Shown: positions 1-6,964, counted from the stretch's first letter. The stretch is 23,334 nucleotides of DNA from Oscillospiraceae bacterium (GCA_900768705.1 CAAGEB010000097.1:1-23334); one strand, 5' to 3'. The notes: a model not told the origin generated them from the letters alone. Made by a program: numbers and translations.

Positions 1-29
1 GCCTGCGTCAAATTTGTACAATCTGACGA

Positions 30-93
30 CCGACAGGATGTCGGACGGTGTTCGCCCCAGCGGCACACGATGTGCCGCACAAAAGGCGAACAC
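30..93. repeat. Two-hairpin structured repeat, copy 1
   Basis: Hairpin 1 pairs CCGAC (30-34) with GTCGG (40-44). Hairpin 2 is nested: an outer 9-bp stem GTGTTCGCC (48-56) / GGCGAACAC (85-93) encloses an inner 8-bp stem GCGGCACA (60-67) / TGTGCCGC (71-78) with loop CGA. The same architecture recurs at 2082-2145 with different but still complementary stem bases. No gene lies in positions 1-238 apart from this module and, at 130-143, a 14-base match to the end of the palindrome found near 14180-14236. Confidence 0.75.
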
Positions 94-129
94 TCTATAA
101 TCTGACTGCGCAATATGCGTACAATCTCT

Positions 130-143
130 GTGCGGTATTGCCT
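130..143. repeat. Solo end of the GGCAATACCGCACA palindromic element
   Basis: The 14 bases TGTGCGGTATTGCC are identical to the right arm of the 57-bp palindrome at 14180-14236. Only one arm is present here, so this is either a remnant or a second kind of copy. Confidence 0.5.
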
Positions 144-238
144 TAAGTACAGGGCATATCTTCACAGTATGGGAATGTCCGGTTATATTACTTCTACATA
201 CTAAACCCCTGAAGAAATACTACCAAAAGGAGATTACA

Positions 239-1309
239 ATGAAAAAAATTCTTGCAATACTTACGGCGGTTTCGGCGGTGCTGTGTTTATCCGCCTGCAA
301 TGGAAATCAGACTTCCTCGGAGGACAGCGGCACGGTCGGCAGCGAATCGTCCTCTTCGTCCTCCTCTTCCTCTGTTGTTGAATCCAAGCCCGAATCGCAG
401 ACCTCCCCGTCGGATGATGAGGGAAGATGTTCTTTGGAGTATAAGGCTTGCAGGATTGTAAATTACAACGGAAAGGAAACCGTTGTGCTGGATTTTGACT
501 TTTCCACCGGTCTGGATGAAAAAATTTCCTTCCTTTCGGCGGTTACGGAAAGAACCGTTACCCAGGACGGAGAAGCTCTCGGGCAGGTCTTTATGATCGG
601 AGATAACAGCAGCGGGGGAGAGAATAACCTTACCGCAATGCTTGCACCGGGAAGCTCGGCTTCTGTCAGTCTGGCGTATGTTCTGAACGATCTTGAATCT
701 CCGATTACGATAATGCTGGCGGGGAAGTGGATAGAGAAGCCTGTGGATTTTACACTGGATATTACAGGGGCAGTGGAGGAATACCGCAAGGCTTCCGAAG
801 AGAACAATTCTTCGGACTCCGACAGCGATGTGTTTGCGGGAGACTGGGTCGGAGCGGTGGAATTCAGCGGCTGCACGGGAGAATATGAGGGTCTGAACGG
901 CAGTAAGTGCGAAATAATCGCACGGTTTGCTCCCGACGGAAACGGCGGCTTTACGCCGTATATTGCGCTTTCCACAGACGGAATTCAGCTTTCGGATATT
1001 TCCGTCTTTCCGACAACTGCAAACTATGTTGCCGGTCTGGAAATGAACGGTAAATTCCTTGGTCAGAATATAACCGAGGGCTTTGTGGCGGTGGATAACG
1101 GATTTATGAATATTTCCGTGAAAACCGTATTTAACAACGGAGACACGGTGGGCTTTGTTTCGGGTATGAGGCATATCGGGGATGAATGGGATTATGAAAA
1201 TGATTATCCCCGACTTACCCCCGACGGCGTGAATTCGTACAACAATAAGACCTTGTATGAAATAGCCGAATCCTACGGAAAGAGTACCGATAATATTCCG
1301 CCGATGTAA
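239..1309 (+). CDS. Lipoprotein with a DUF5067-like domain
   Basis: This is a 356-aa secreted lipoprotein of unknown function. The first 20 residues form a lipoprotein signal: a KK start, a hydrophobic stretch, and lipobox LSAC with the lipidated Cys at 20. A serine/glutamate-rich spacer follows (about 26-60), typical of a tether holding a domain off the membrane. Residues about 62-175 look like a DUF5067-type beta domain (…NYNGKETVVLDFDF…, …PGSSASVSLAYVLND…). Residues about 200-310 form a second region opening VFAGDWVGAVEFSG, which resembles extracellular ligand-binding-like beta repeats but is not identifiable. The start is fixed by an AAAGGAG site about 7 bases before the ATG. The next gene begins 54 bases downstream and is probably co-transcribed. 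The DUF5067 assignment is from memory of the pattern and is tentative. Confidence 0.82.
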   Translation: MKKILAILTAVSAVLCLSACNGNQTSSEDSGTVGSESSSSSSSSSVVESKPESQTSPSDDEGRCSLEYKACRIVNYNGKETVVLDFDFSTGLDEKISFLSAVTERTVTQDGEALGQVFMIGDNSSGGENNLTAMLAPGSSASVSLAYVLNDLESPITIMLAGKWIEKPVDFTLDITGAVEEYRKASEENNSSDSDSDVFAGDWVGAVEFSGCTGEYEGLNGSKCEIIARFAPDGNGGFTPYIALSTDGIQLSDISVFPTTANYVAGLEMNGKFLGQNITEGFVAVDNGFMNISVKTVFNNGDTVGFVSGMRHIGDEWDYENDYPRLTPDGVNSYNNKTLYEIAESYGKSTDNIPPM

Positions 1310-1363
1310 AAACGGGTATAACAAATTCACATATCATACTGTTAAGACGGAGGTAATGAAACT

Positions 1364-1930
1364 ATGGGCATTTTTGACAAACTTAAAAGCACAGCCGCTT
1401 CGGCGGTGAACGCAGCGGTTCAGTCTGCGGGAAACAAGCGGGAAACCTTTACTTTTACGGCACTGCCGGAAAGCCTTGCGGAAATGCAGGCATTGCCGGA
1501 GACAAGTCTGGATTCTCCCTTTAAGACAGCGGCATTGACGGTCTGCGCACTTTGCGCATTTGCTGCCGACAAGCAGATAGGCACCGAAATGCTGAACTGG
1601 CTGAGAGGTCCCCGTCCGCTTACGGGTCAGGATATTTCCTTCATCAACGACCGTTTCCGTGACGGCAGAACCTACATTCCTTTTTCCTATTTTGCGGGAG
1701 CAACTCCGGATAACGATTATACTCCCTCCGAGCCGTTTACAATCACAATAGAGAGCAATCATACCTCCGATGACGAACAGGGGTATATGAAGCTGTTTAT
1801 TCCCTGCGGAGGAGCGGACAGCCCCAGACCCATAAAGCTGAGAATGAAAGGCGACGGAAAATGGTTCCTGTGGGAGCAGTATCTGCTTACGGCTATACGC
1901 GAGCCAAAATCCGCAGACCCATGGGCATAA
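1364..1930 (+). CDS. Conserved hypothetical protein, DUF6935-like
   Basis: This 188-aa soluble protein starts MGIFDKLKSTAASAVNAAV, a short amphipathic helix common in small cytoplasmic Firmicutes proteins, and has no signal peptide. Recognisable conserved blocks are LPESLAEMQALPE (about 39-51), FKTAALTVCALCAFAADK (about 57-74), LRGPRPLTGQDISFINDRF (about 84-102) and a C-terminal GDGKWFLWEQYLL. These match what I remember of DUF6935 proteins; no biochemical function is known to me. The start is supported by a GGAGG site in gacggaggtaatgaaactatg. It follows the lipoprotein gene in the same direction with no obvious promoter in the 54-base gap, and a GC-rich hairpin follows the stop. Confidence 0.8.
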   Translation: MGIFDKLKSTAASAVNAAVQSAGNKRETFTFTALPESLAEMQALPETSLDSPFKTAALTVCALCAFAADKQIGTEMLNWLRGPRPLTGQDISFINDRFRDGRTYIPFSYFAGATPDNDYTPSEPFTITIESNHTSDDEQGYMKLFIPCGGADSPRPIKLRMKGDGKWFLWEQYLLTAIREPKSADPWA

Positions 1931-1954
1931 TCCGGAAAAATTAATAATAATGGG

Positions 1955-1980
1955 CGGGCAGAGCTTTTCTGCCCGTTCAG
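1955..1980 (+). terminator. Possible terminator after the lipoprotein/DUF6935 pair
   Basis: An 8-bp stem, CGGGCAGA (1955-1962) with TCTGCCCG (1968-1975), encloses a 5-base loop. The T-run after it is poor (ttcagtct), so efficiency is uncertain. Confidence 0.42.
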
Positions 1981-2004
1981 TCTGTGGATAAGCCACCATT
2001 GAAA

Positions 2005-2060
2005 GCGGGGGTTTGGGGGCGAAGCCCCCGACCGGGTAAAGGGTACGAAGTATCCCTCCA
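2005..2060. repeat. GC-rich small-loop hairpin block, copy 1
   Basis: The block has two successive tiny-loop hairpins. GGGGGC-gaa-GCCCCC is followed by GACCGGGTAAA and then GGGTAC-gaa-GTAtCCC. The same order occurs at 6858-6906 and, inverted, at 9767-9815. It fills the 318-base gap between 1930 and 2249 together with the two-hairpin module and a core repeat. Confidence 0.7.
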
Positions 2061-2081
2061 TCTCCCCTCCCTTGAGGTAGG

Positions 2082-2145
2082 GCAACACGATGTTGCACGG
2101 TGACCGCCCCGGCGCAGCACGACGCTGCGCATTAAAGGCGGTCAC
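2082..2145. repeat. Two-hairpin structured repeat, copy 2
   Basis: Hairpin 1 is GCAACA-cga-TGTTGC (2082-2096). Hairpin 2 is nested: GTGACCGCC (2100-2108) pairs with GGCGGTCAC (2137-2145) and encloses GCGCAGC (2112-2118) / GCTGCGC (2124-2130). Compared with the copy at 30-93, the linker ACGGTG, the CCCC after the outer arm and an AAAGGCG element are kept. The stem bases change on both sides so that pairing is preserved. A GTAG tetranucleotide lies just 5' of hairpin 1. Confidence 0.75.
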
Positions 2146-2174
2146 ACAGGCGGGGGTGGGTGTCCACGGAAAGA

Positions 2175-2230
2175 ACAATCTTATTACCTTACGGACACAG
2201 ATTAATCCATATTGCAAAGCACCGTATTGT
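2175..2230 (+). repeat. Dispersed core repeat, copy A
   Basis: This is a roughly 52-56 bp element beginning ACAATCTTATTACCTTAC and containing ATCCATATTGCAAAGCACCG. Related copies are at 6669-6720 (inverted), 6965-7018 and 9835-9892. It lies just downstream of the leftward gene ending at 2249. Confidence 0.7.
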
Positions 2231-2248
2231 CTGTAAAACATCATCCGC

Positions 2249-2929
2249 CTATGACACAAGCACTGTAATCAGTCCCTCGTATAATGCCGAAGCCAGAACC
2301 GCTGCGGCGCAGGCAGCAAAATGCAGCGCATAGCTTACCGACGGACTGCTGTCCTGATAGACTGTTCCGCAGTGGGTAAGTCTGCGGAGATTAAGCGAGA
2401 ACTCCGAGCTTTCCGATGCGCCGTAAACTGCGGCTATCATAACCGCCGCTGCGCCCGGCAGCAGAAGCCAGCTTCCCGCCGCCGCAAACCATAAACCAAC
2501 ACCCATTCCCAGCAGAAGAGGCAAAATCCATACAAGCCAGTCTCCCGCCGCAAAATATCCCATGATATATTCTCCCAGCAGAATTCCTCCGCCTGTCAGA
2601 CAGCGGCGAAGAAATGCTTCTCCGAATTCTGTGGTTTTCGTCGAATTGATTATCAGCCCGCAGTCTGCTTGTCCGCCGATAACCGCCGCCGCTCCCGCAA
2701 TTAAGCCGCAGACTGCGGCGGCGGTCATAAGCAGCTTGGTTCCGCCGAGTTTAAGCTCGGGAGAACGGATATGATCGTATTTATCTTCGGTTTTTTCCTC
2801 CGGGGACGGCTCGGTAATGGGTACGGCGGGGGCTTGCTTGTCCTGTTCCGGCAGATTGTCGGAGGTTGGCTTATTTTCGGACTTTTCCCGGTTATCCGAG
2901 GGAAAAGATAATGTAATTATGTTTTCCAT
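2249..2929 (-). CDS. Multi-pass membrane protein of unknown function
   Basis: This is a 226-aa protein with a polar, charged N-terminal region (about 1-62, rich in E, K, P, S) likely to be cytoplasmic. About four or five hydrophobic helices follow: one around residues 66-88, three between about 110 and 170 (including WLVWILPLLLGMGVGLWFAAAG), and one at the C-terminus (about 198-225). I see no catalytic motif and do not recognise the family. Its start is supported by AAAGGAGCG five bases before the ATG on the minus strand. It is transcribed divergently from the DUF2975 operon across a 182-base gap, so the two may share regulation, though I see no clear -35/-10 pair for this strand. Confidence 0.72.
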   Translation of the reverse strand: MENIITLSFPSDNREKSENKPTSDNLPEQDKQAPAVPITEPSPEEKTEDKYDHIRSPELKLGGTKLLMTAAAVCGLIAGAAAVIGGQADCGLIINSTKTTEFGEAFLRRCLTGGGILLGEYIMGYFAAGDWLVWILPLLLGMGVGLWFAAAGSWLLLPGAAAVMIAAVYGASESSEFSLNLRRLTHCGTVYQDSSPSVSYALHFAACAAAVLASALYEGLITVLVS

Positions 2930-3020
2930 TTTTTCGCTCCTTTGGTTTTTGATTATTTATATGAGATTAAAATGAAACTTATTCCGTTTTATAGCTTGAT
3001 TATTGAATAAATTGATTAAA

Positions 3021-3037
3021 TTATCGAAAAACGATAA
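3021..3037. promoter_or_regulatory. Candidate operator (inverted repeat) upstream of the DUF2975 promoter
   Basis: TTATCG (3021-3026) and CGATAA (3032-3037) form a perfect inverted repeat separated by five A residues. It lies just upstream of the -35 box of the regulator operon and in the divergent gap. It is a plausible dimer site for the Cro/CI-type regulator encoded in the operon, but this is inferred from position and symmetry only. Confidence 0.4.
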
Positions 3038-3044
3038 AAACCTA

Positions 3045-3073
3045 TTGACAAACGAGAAACTATGTTGTATAAT
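3045..3073 (+). promoter_or_regulatory. Sigma-A promoter of the DUF2975 operon
   Basis: The -35 TTGACA (3045-3050) and -10 TATAAT (3068-3073) are separated by exactly 17 bases, a full consensus match. Transcription would start near 3080, giving a leader of about 30 bases to the ATG at 3112. Confidence 0.88.
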
Positions 3074-3111
3074 TAACCTGTAACACAAACTTTGCAATAC
3101 GGAGGCTTGCT

Positions 3112-3567
3112 ATGTGGAATAAGGATAAATCTGTTATATTGTCTATGATAATCATAAAGATTATGTACGCTGTTGTGGGAGTGTGCTGTATTGCGGCACC
3201 TTGGATAGTGGGATATTACGACAGCCGGGTTATACTTGATGCAGGACTTCCCAGCGTGTATATTCCGCTGCTTGTAACTTTGTATTCTGTGGTTCCGCCC
3301 GCTGTGACGGCTCTTGTGTGTCTGGATCTTCTGCTGGGAAATATTCGCAGAAATCAACCCTTTATTGATAAAAATGTCAGATACCTTCGGATAATATCCT
3401 ACTGCTGTTTTCTGGTGGCGGTGCTGTTCATTTATTTCTCGTTTCTCCGCCCATTTGCCTTTTCAATAGTGGCAGCGGCAGCGTTTTTCGGGATTATACT
3501 TCGGGTGGTGAAGAATTGCTTTCAGCAGGCGATTGCTCTCCGTGAAGAAAATGATTACACAATCTGA
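3112..3567 (+). CDS. DUF2975 family membrane protein
   Basis: This is a 151-aa integral membrane protein with four predicted helices at about residues 10-35, 48-72, 92-112 and 115-132. The motif LLGNIRRNQPFIDKNVRYLRIISYC between helices 2 and 3 is typical of DUF2975 (YoaS-like) proteins. These are usually encoded directly before a small Cro/CI regulator, as here. Their molecular role is unknown; the pairing suggests a membrane sensor or stress-related partner of the regulator. The start is set by GGAGG about 7 bases before the ATG and by the consensus promoter upstream. The regulator gene follows after only 9 bases. Confidence 0.85.
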   Translation: MWNKDKSVILSMIIIKIMYAVVGVCCIAAPWIVGYYDSRVILDAGLPSVYIPLLVTLYSVVPPAVTALVCLDLLLGNIRRNQPFIDKNVRYLRIISYCCFLVAVLFIYFSFLRPFAFSIVAAAAFFGIILRVVKNCFQQAIALREENDYTI

Positions 3568-3576
3568 GGTGAAAAT

Positions 3577-3795
3577 ATGGCAATTGTTGTAAATCTTGAT
3601 GTGATGATGGCAAAGCGGAAAATATCCTCCGGAGAGCTGGCGGATATTGTGGGAATAACCCCGGCAAATCTCTCGGTTCTGAAAACAGGCAAAGCCAAAG
3701 CTGTGCGTTTTTCAACGCTGGAAAAGCTATGTGAAGCATTGAAATGTCAGCCCGGAGATATTCTTGAGTATATTCCCGATGAATGTAAGGAGTGA
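3577..3795 (+). CDS. Small Cro/CI-type transcriptional regulator
   Basis: This 72-aa protein is almost entirely a helix-turn-helix domain of the short YozG-like type. It opens MAIVVNLDVMMAKRKIS, then SGELADIVGITPANLSVLK forms the two helices with the recognition helix near ITPANLSVLK. The C-terminal FSTLEKLCEALKCQPGDIL is the classic end of this family. It has no effector domain. A GAGGTG ribosome site precedes the ATG. It sits between the DUF2975 gene and the DUF4153 gene, probably translated from the same mRNA, and likely regulates its own operon from a site near 3021-3037 (inference). Confidence 0.9.
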   Translation: MAIVVNLDVMMAKRKISSGELADIVGITPANLSVLKTGKAKAVRFSTLEKLCEALKCQPGDILEYIPDECKE

Positions 3796-3800
3796 TTTTT

Positions 3801-5294
3801 ATGAACAATGAAACAAATGTTGTAGGGACAGGAAATTTCCCGGAAAAGCCCGAAACCCCCGCCATTCCTATCCGTGAAGCGGTTTTTGCGTGGGTGTTTT
3901 ATTTGCTGTCCTTTGTTTTTACCCATTTTGCTTTCAGATATGCGGGAGGAATTTGGGGCGGAATTTTCTGGAGCGTAATTGGAGTTGTCGGAGCTGTTTA
4001 TATAAAGCTCAATCGTATTCCGGTAAAGAAATCTCATACAGTTATATTTGCCGCAGCGGAAATTTTCTGCCTGACCCCGCTGTTCTGCACAAACTATATT
4101 GTAAATTTTTTCGCCGCCGTATTTTCTTTTATGCTGTATTTTTATCTGCTTTTGTGCATAAGCGGTGCAGAGCTCTTCGGAAATCATTTTGTTATCGATA
4201 CCCTGCGGTCGGTGTTCCTAAAGCCCTTCATCAGATTTACCGCTCAGCTGCGGTGTGCATTTTCCGTATTCCGTGGGAAAAACCGCTCAAAAAATGTATT
4301 GTTTGCGTTGCTGGGACTGGTGGCGGCAATACCTCTGACCGTGGCGGTGGTGATTCTCCTGATGAACAGTGATGAGCTTTTTGAAAGTTCTGTAAAAGGA
4401 GTTCTGGATAACTTTACCGGTATTTCCTTTTCCTTGTTCTGGGAGCTTATCTTTGCCGTTCCGATAGCAATGTACCTGTTCGGTGCGGTTTTCGGCGCAA
4501 AAAGCGATGTTTACCACGCTTGCGATGAAGCTCCCGGATACCGCTTTCTGCCGCCTGTATTCGCATATTCCACGGTAACTCCCGCATGTATATTCTATTT
4601 TATTTACATTGTAATGCAGTTTTCCAGAATAGCGGATGTTAACAAGTTTGAATATGCCGCAAACTTTTCCGAATTTGCACGGAGGGGATTTTTCGAGCTG
4701 TGTCTGATTGCGGTAATCAATCTTATTGTTATAATCATTATGCAGGCGTTTACCAAGCGCAATGAGAACGATAAACGAACTGCTCCTCTGAAAATTTACA
4801 CCATAATTATCTGCGTGCTTACTTTACTGATTATAGCCACGGCGATTGCGAAAATGCTTATATACATCGGAGAGCTTGGAATGACGCCTCTGCGGGTTTA
4901 TACCACCTGGTTTATGCTTCTTTTATCGCTGGTTTTCGTGCTGATAATTATATGGCAGCTAAAGGAATTCAAGCTCTGGAAGGTACTGTTTGCAGGATTT
5001 GCAATATTTTTTGCCATACCCTGTTTCGGAAACCTTGAGGGAATGATTGCCAATTACAATATTTCTGCTTACGAAAGCGGTGTAATCCGTGAACTGGATG
5101 TGGATGTGCTTTATCTGGTGGGCTTTTCGGGTGCAGGTCCCGCAAAAGAGCTTCTGGACAGCGGAAAGGGCAGCGATTCCGTGCGTCAGAAGCTGGAAAA
5201 CTATTTGAGTTTTGAAAGCGATATCCACAATAAGATGGATCAATTTGCGTTTTTCAGCATTCCCAGAGCCGCTGCGGAAAAAAGTTTGCGTTAA
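3801..5294 (+). CDS. DUF4153/DUF4173-type polytopic membrane protein
   Basis: This 497-aa protein has about 10-12 hydrophobic helices from residue 22 to about 405, ending in a roughly 75-residue soluble tail with YLVGFSGAGPAKELLDSG and later LENYLSFESDIHNKMDQFAF. The arrangement, and the central block LTVAVVILLMNSDELFESSVKGVL, fit the DUF4153/DUF4173 family. Family function is unknown. The reading frame is open from a GTG at 3792, but the start is placed at ATG 3801 because AAGGAG (3787-3792) overlaps that GTG and lies 8 bases from the ATG. The gap to the regulator stop is 5 bases, so the genes are probably translationally coupled. A hairpin at 5301-5339 follows the stop. Confidence 0.82.
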   Translation: MNNETNVVGTGNFPEKPETPAIPIREAVFAWVFYLLSFVFTHFAFRYAGGIWGGIFWSVIGVVGAVYIKLNRIPVKKSHTVIFAAAEIFCLTPLFCTNYIVNFFAAVFSFMLYFYLLLCISGAELFGNHFVIDTLRSVFLKPFIRFTAQLRCAFSVFRGKNRSKNVLFALLGLVAAIPLTVAVVILLMNSDELFESSVKGVLDNFTGISFSLFWELIFAVPIAMYLFGAVFGAKSDVYHACDEAPGYRFLPPVFAYSTVTPACIFYFIYIVMQFSRIADVNKFEYAANFSEFARRGFFELCLIAVINLIVIIIMQAFTKRNENDKRTAPLKIYTIIICVLTLLIIATAIAKMLIYIGELGMTPLRVYTTWFMLLLSLVFVLIIIWQLKEFKLWKVLFAGFAIFFAIPCFGNLEGMIANYNISAYESGVIRELDVDVLYLVGFSGAGPAKELLDSGKGSDSVRQKLENYLSFESDIHNKMDQFAFFSIPRAAAEKSLR

Positions 5295-5300
5295 GAGGGA

Positions 5301-5339
5301 ATAAAGTGCAGCCGCTGTTCGTACAGCCGTAGGCTTTAT
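5301..5339 (+). terminator. Hairpin after the DUF4153 operon, weak terminator
   Basis: ATAAAG (5301-5306) pairs with CTTTAT (5334-5339), and inside it GCTGT-tcgt-ACAGC forms a second stem. There is no proper T-run after it. A second small hairpin, TGCCGA-tatt-TCGGCA, lies at 5375-5390. Either could reduce readthrough into the MreB-type gene. Confidence 0.3.
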
Positions 5340-5421
5340 CTGCATATTATTTACACAAAACCGGCTTTCGCCGCTGCCGATATTTCGGCAAAATTTACAA
5401 TAGCCGATTTGCCATTTTCTG

Positions 5422-5450
5422 TTGAATTATTCCGAAAAAAGTGTTATACT
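5422..5450 (+). promoter_or_regulatory. Sigma-A promoter of the MreB-type gene
   Basis: TTGAAT (5422-5427) and TATACT (5445-5450) are spaced by 17 bases. The start of transcription would be near 5457, about 70 bases before the ATG at 5527. Confidence 0.7.
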
Positions 5451-5526
5451 AAATGGTATGAGATTGTCACAGAAAGATTTGTGTTGATAATACAATCAGT
5501 GAACATTTGAAAGGATAAAGAGAACA

Positions 5527-6543
5527 ATGGCACTTGACATAGGAATAGATCTTGGAACGGCGAATATTATTATCACCATTGCCGGCAAAGGCATCGTGCT
5601 TAACGAGCCGTCGGTGGTGGCTTATGACAGAAAGAAAAAGGCGGTTGTGGCAGTGGGAGCCGACGCCTACAAAATGATAGGCAGAACCCCCGAATACATT
5701 GTTGCGGTTCGACCGCTTAAAGACGGCGTTATCTCCGACAACGACATGACGCAGGCTATGATAAAGGCGTTCATAGACAAGGTGAACGACGGATTTATGG
5801 TAAAGCCCCGCATAGTCCTCTGCGTTCCCAGCTCCGTAACCGATGTGGAGCGGAGAGCGGTTGTGGAGGCAGCCCTTTCTGCGGGAGCAAGAAAGGTTTT
5901 CCTTATTGAAGAGCCTATTGCGGCGCTTATCGGTGCGGGAGTGGATATTTCCAAGCCCAACGGAACCATGGTGGTGGATATCGGCGGCGGAACCTCAGAT
6001 GTGGCTATTGTTTCCTTCAACGGAATTGTTCAATCCCGTTCGGTTAAAATGGCGGGAAACAAGCTTGACGCCGCAATTGTACGGCTTATCACACAAAAAT
6101 ATAAAATTCTTATCGGCGAAAAAACCGCCGAGAAGGCTAAAATCGAAATAGGCACCGTTTTCAATCCCACCGGAGAAAAGAAGATGGTGGTAAAGGGAAG
6201 ACATCTGCTGAGAGGTCTGCCCGAAAGCGTGGAAATTACCGATACCGATATGTATGAGGCTCTGCACGATAACGCAATGGAAATTGTGGAGCAGGTGAAG
6301 GCGGTACTGGAATCCACTCCTCCGGAGCTGGTGGGCGATATTCTTTCCAGCGGTATTCTGCTTACCGGCGGCGGTGCTATGCTGGGCGGTCTGCCTGAGC
6401 TTATCAGCGAAAATGTAGGTGCGCCCTGCTTTGTGGCGGATAATCCCATTGAGTGCGTTGCAAGAGGCGTGGACGCTTCCTTTGCCATGTCCGACCAGCT
6501 TCTGGACGGCTTTGAGCAGGTTCAGCTGTACGGCTACAAATAA
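5527..6543 (+). CDS. mreB: MreB/Mbl family actin-like cell-shape protein
   Basis: This is a 338-aa bacterial actin of normal MreB length. ATP-site motifs are present: phosphate-1 GIDLGTAN (6-13), phosphate-2 VDIGGGTSDVAIVS (about 149-163) and the adenosine motif LTGGGAMLGGL (about 279-289). Family hallmarks such as VLNEPSVVAYD and VRPLKDGVISD are also clear. Such proteins polymerise under the membrane and guide peptidoglycan synthesis. It lacks the usual hydrophobic N-terminal MF-type extension and opens MALDIGIDLG. The gene stands alone with its own promoter and terminator, not beside mreC/mreD, which fits a Mbl or MreBH paralogue rather than the main mreB. The family is certain; the exact paralogue is not. 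A GGATAAAGAG leader precedes the ATG. Confidence 0.93.
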   Translation: MALDIGIDLGTANIIITIAGKGIVLNEPSVVAYDRKKKAVVAVGADAYKMIGRTPEYIVAVRPLKDGVISDNDMTQAMIKAFIDKVNDGFMVKPRIVLCVPSSVTDVERRAVVEAALSAGARKVFLIEEPIAALIGAGVDISKPNGTMVVDIGGGTSDVAIVSFNGIVQSRSVKMAGNKLDAAIVRLITQKYKILIGEKTAEKAKIEIGTVFNPTGEKKMVVKGRHLLRGLPESVEITDTDMYEALHDNAMEIVEQVKAVLESTPPELVGDILSSGILLTGGGAMLGGLPELISENVGAPCFVADNPIECVARGVDASFAMSDQLLDGFEQVQLYGYK

Positions 6544-6582
6544 TCGGCACGCTCTTTGCACATAATCGAAATAAATAAATTG

Positions 6583-6616
6583 CCCTCTTTTCAATTGCGG
6601 AAAGAGGGTTTATTTT
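6583..6616 (+). terminator. Rho-independent terminator of the MreB-type gene
   Basis: CCCTCTTT (6583-6590) pairs perfectly with AAAGAGGG (6601-6608) around a 10-base loop, followed by tttattttg. It lies 40 bases after the stop codon. Confidence 0.82.
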
Positions 6617-6630
6617 GTGAAAATACAAGT

Positions 6631-6668
6631 GGGGGCGGCTTGCCGCCCGGGAGCCCCGGGGGCTTTTT
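6631..6668. repeat. GC-rich hairpin pair next to core repeat B
   Basis: GGGCGGC-tt-GCCGCCC (6633-6648) is followed by AGCCCC-g-GGGGCT (6652-6664) and a five-T run. It abuts core repeat B, and a similar GC-rich block with a T-run (9893-9924) abuts core repeat D, so it seems to belong to the same composite element. Confidence 0.55.
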
Positions 6669-6720
6669 CCCAACGGTGCTTTGCAATATGGATTGCGGTT
6701 CGACTGTAAGGTAATAAGTC
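6669..6720 (-). repeat. Dispersed core repeat, copy B (inverted)
   Basis: Read on the minus strand it gives TTATTACCTTACAGTCGAAC, then CGCAATCCATATTGCAAAGC, then ACCGTTGGG. That is nearly the same as copy A, differing mainly in the segment after CCTTAC. Confidence 0.72.
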
Positions 6721-6792
6721 TGTACAGACCAGAACCGGTTTTTCGCTTCCTTTTGGCTTCCAAAAGCAATCGAAAAACCATTTCCGGTCTGT
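6718..6792. repeat. Large imperfect hairpin with an edge palindrome
   Basis: Three stems stack in register: ACAGACC (6724-6730) with GGTCTGT (6786-6792), GGTTTTTCG (6737-6745) with CGAAAAACC (6771-6779), and CTTTTGG (6750-6756) with CCAAAAG (6760-6766) around a 3-base loop. The left edge overlaps the perfect 12-base palindrome GTCTGTACAGAC (6718-6729). Core repeats B and C lie on either side in opposite orientation. Confidence 0.7.
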
Positions 6793-6857
6793 AAAGGGGG
6801 CTGGATTACTCGCCGATTTGGCAGGGCTTAACTCACAGACTAATCCCTTTTTGTAAG

Positions 6858-6940
6858 GGGGTTCGGGGGCAACGCCCCCGATCGGGTCAAGGGTACGAAG
6901 TACCCTTTCATCTCCCCCTTCCCCCGAGGGGGAAGGGGGT
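6858..6940. repeat. GC-rich small-loop hairpin block, copy 2
   Basis: GGGGGTTCGGGGGCAACG starts the block. GGGGGC-aac-GCCCCC is followed by GATCGGGTCAA and GGGTAC-gaa-GTACCC, as in copies 1 and 3. A further CCCCCTTCCCCC / GGGGGAAGGGGG inverted repeat follows. The whole gap 6544-7098 holds only a terminator, repeats and the leader of yqfC; I see no gene in it. Confidence 0.7.
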
Positions 6941-6964
6941 AAGGGGGATAGGGGCTTGAAAAGC

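Noticed and set aside
287..1330. Long minus-strand open frame opposite the lipoprotein gene
   Set aside because: Its translation is rich in Arg, His and Cys with no domain pattern; the plus strand has a lipobox, ribosome site and good codon use.
3792..3800. GTG at 3792 as start of the DUF4153 gene
   Set aside because: It overlaps the AAGGAG ribosome site that serves ATG 3801.
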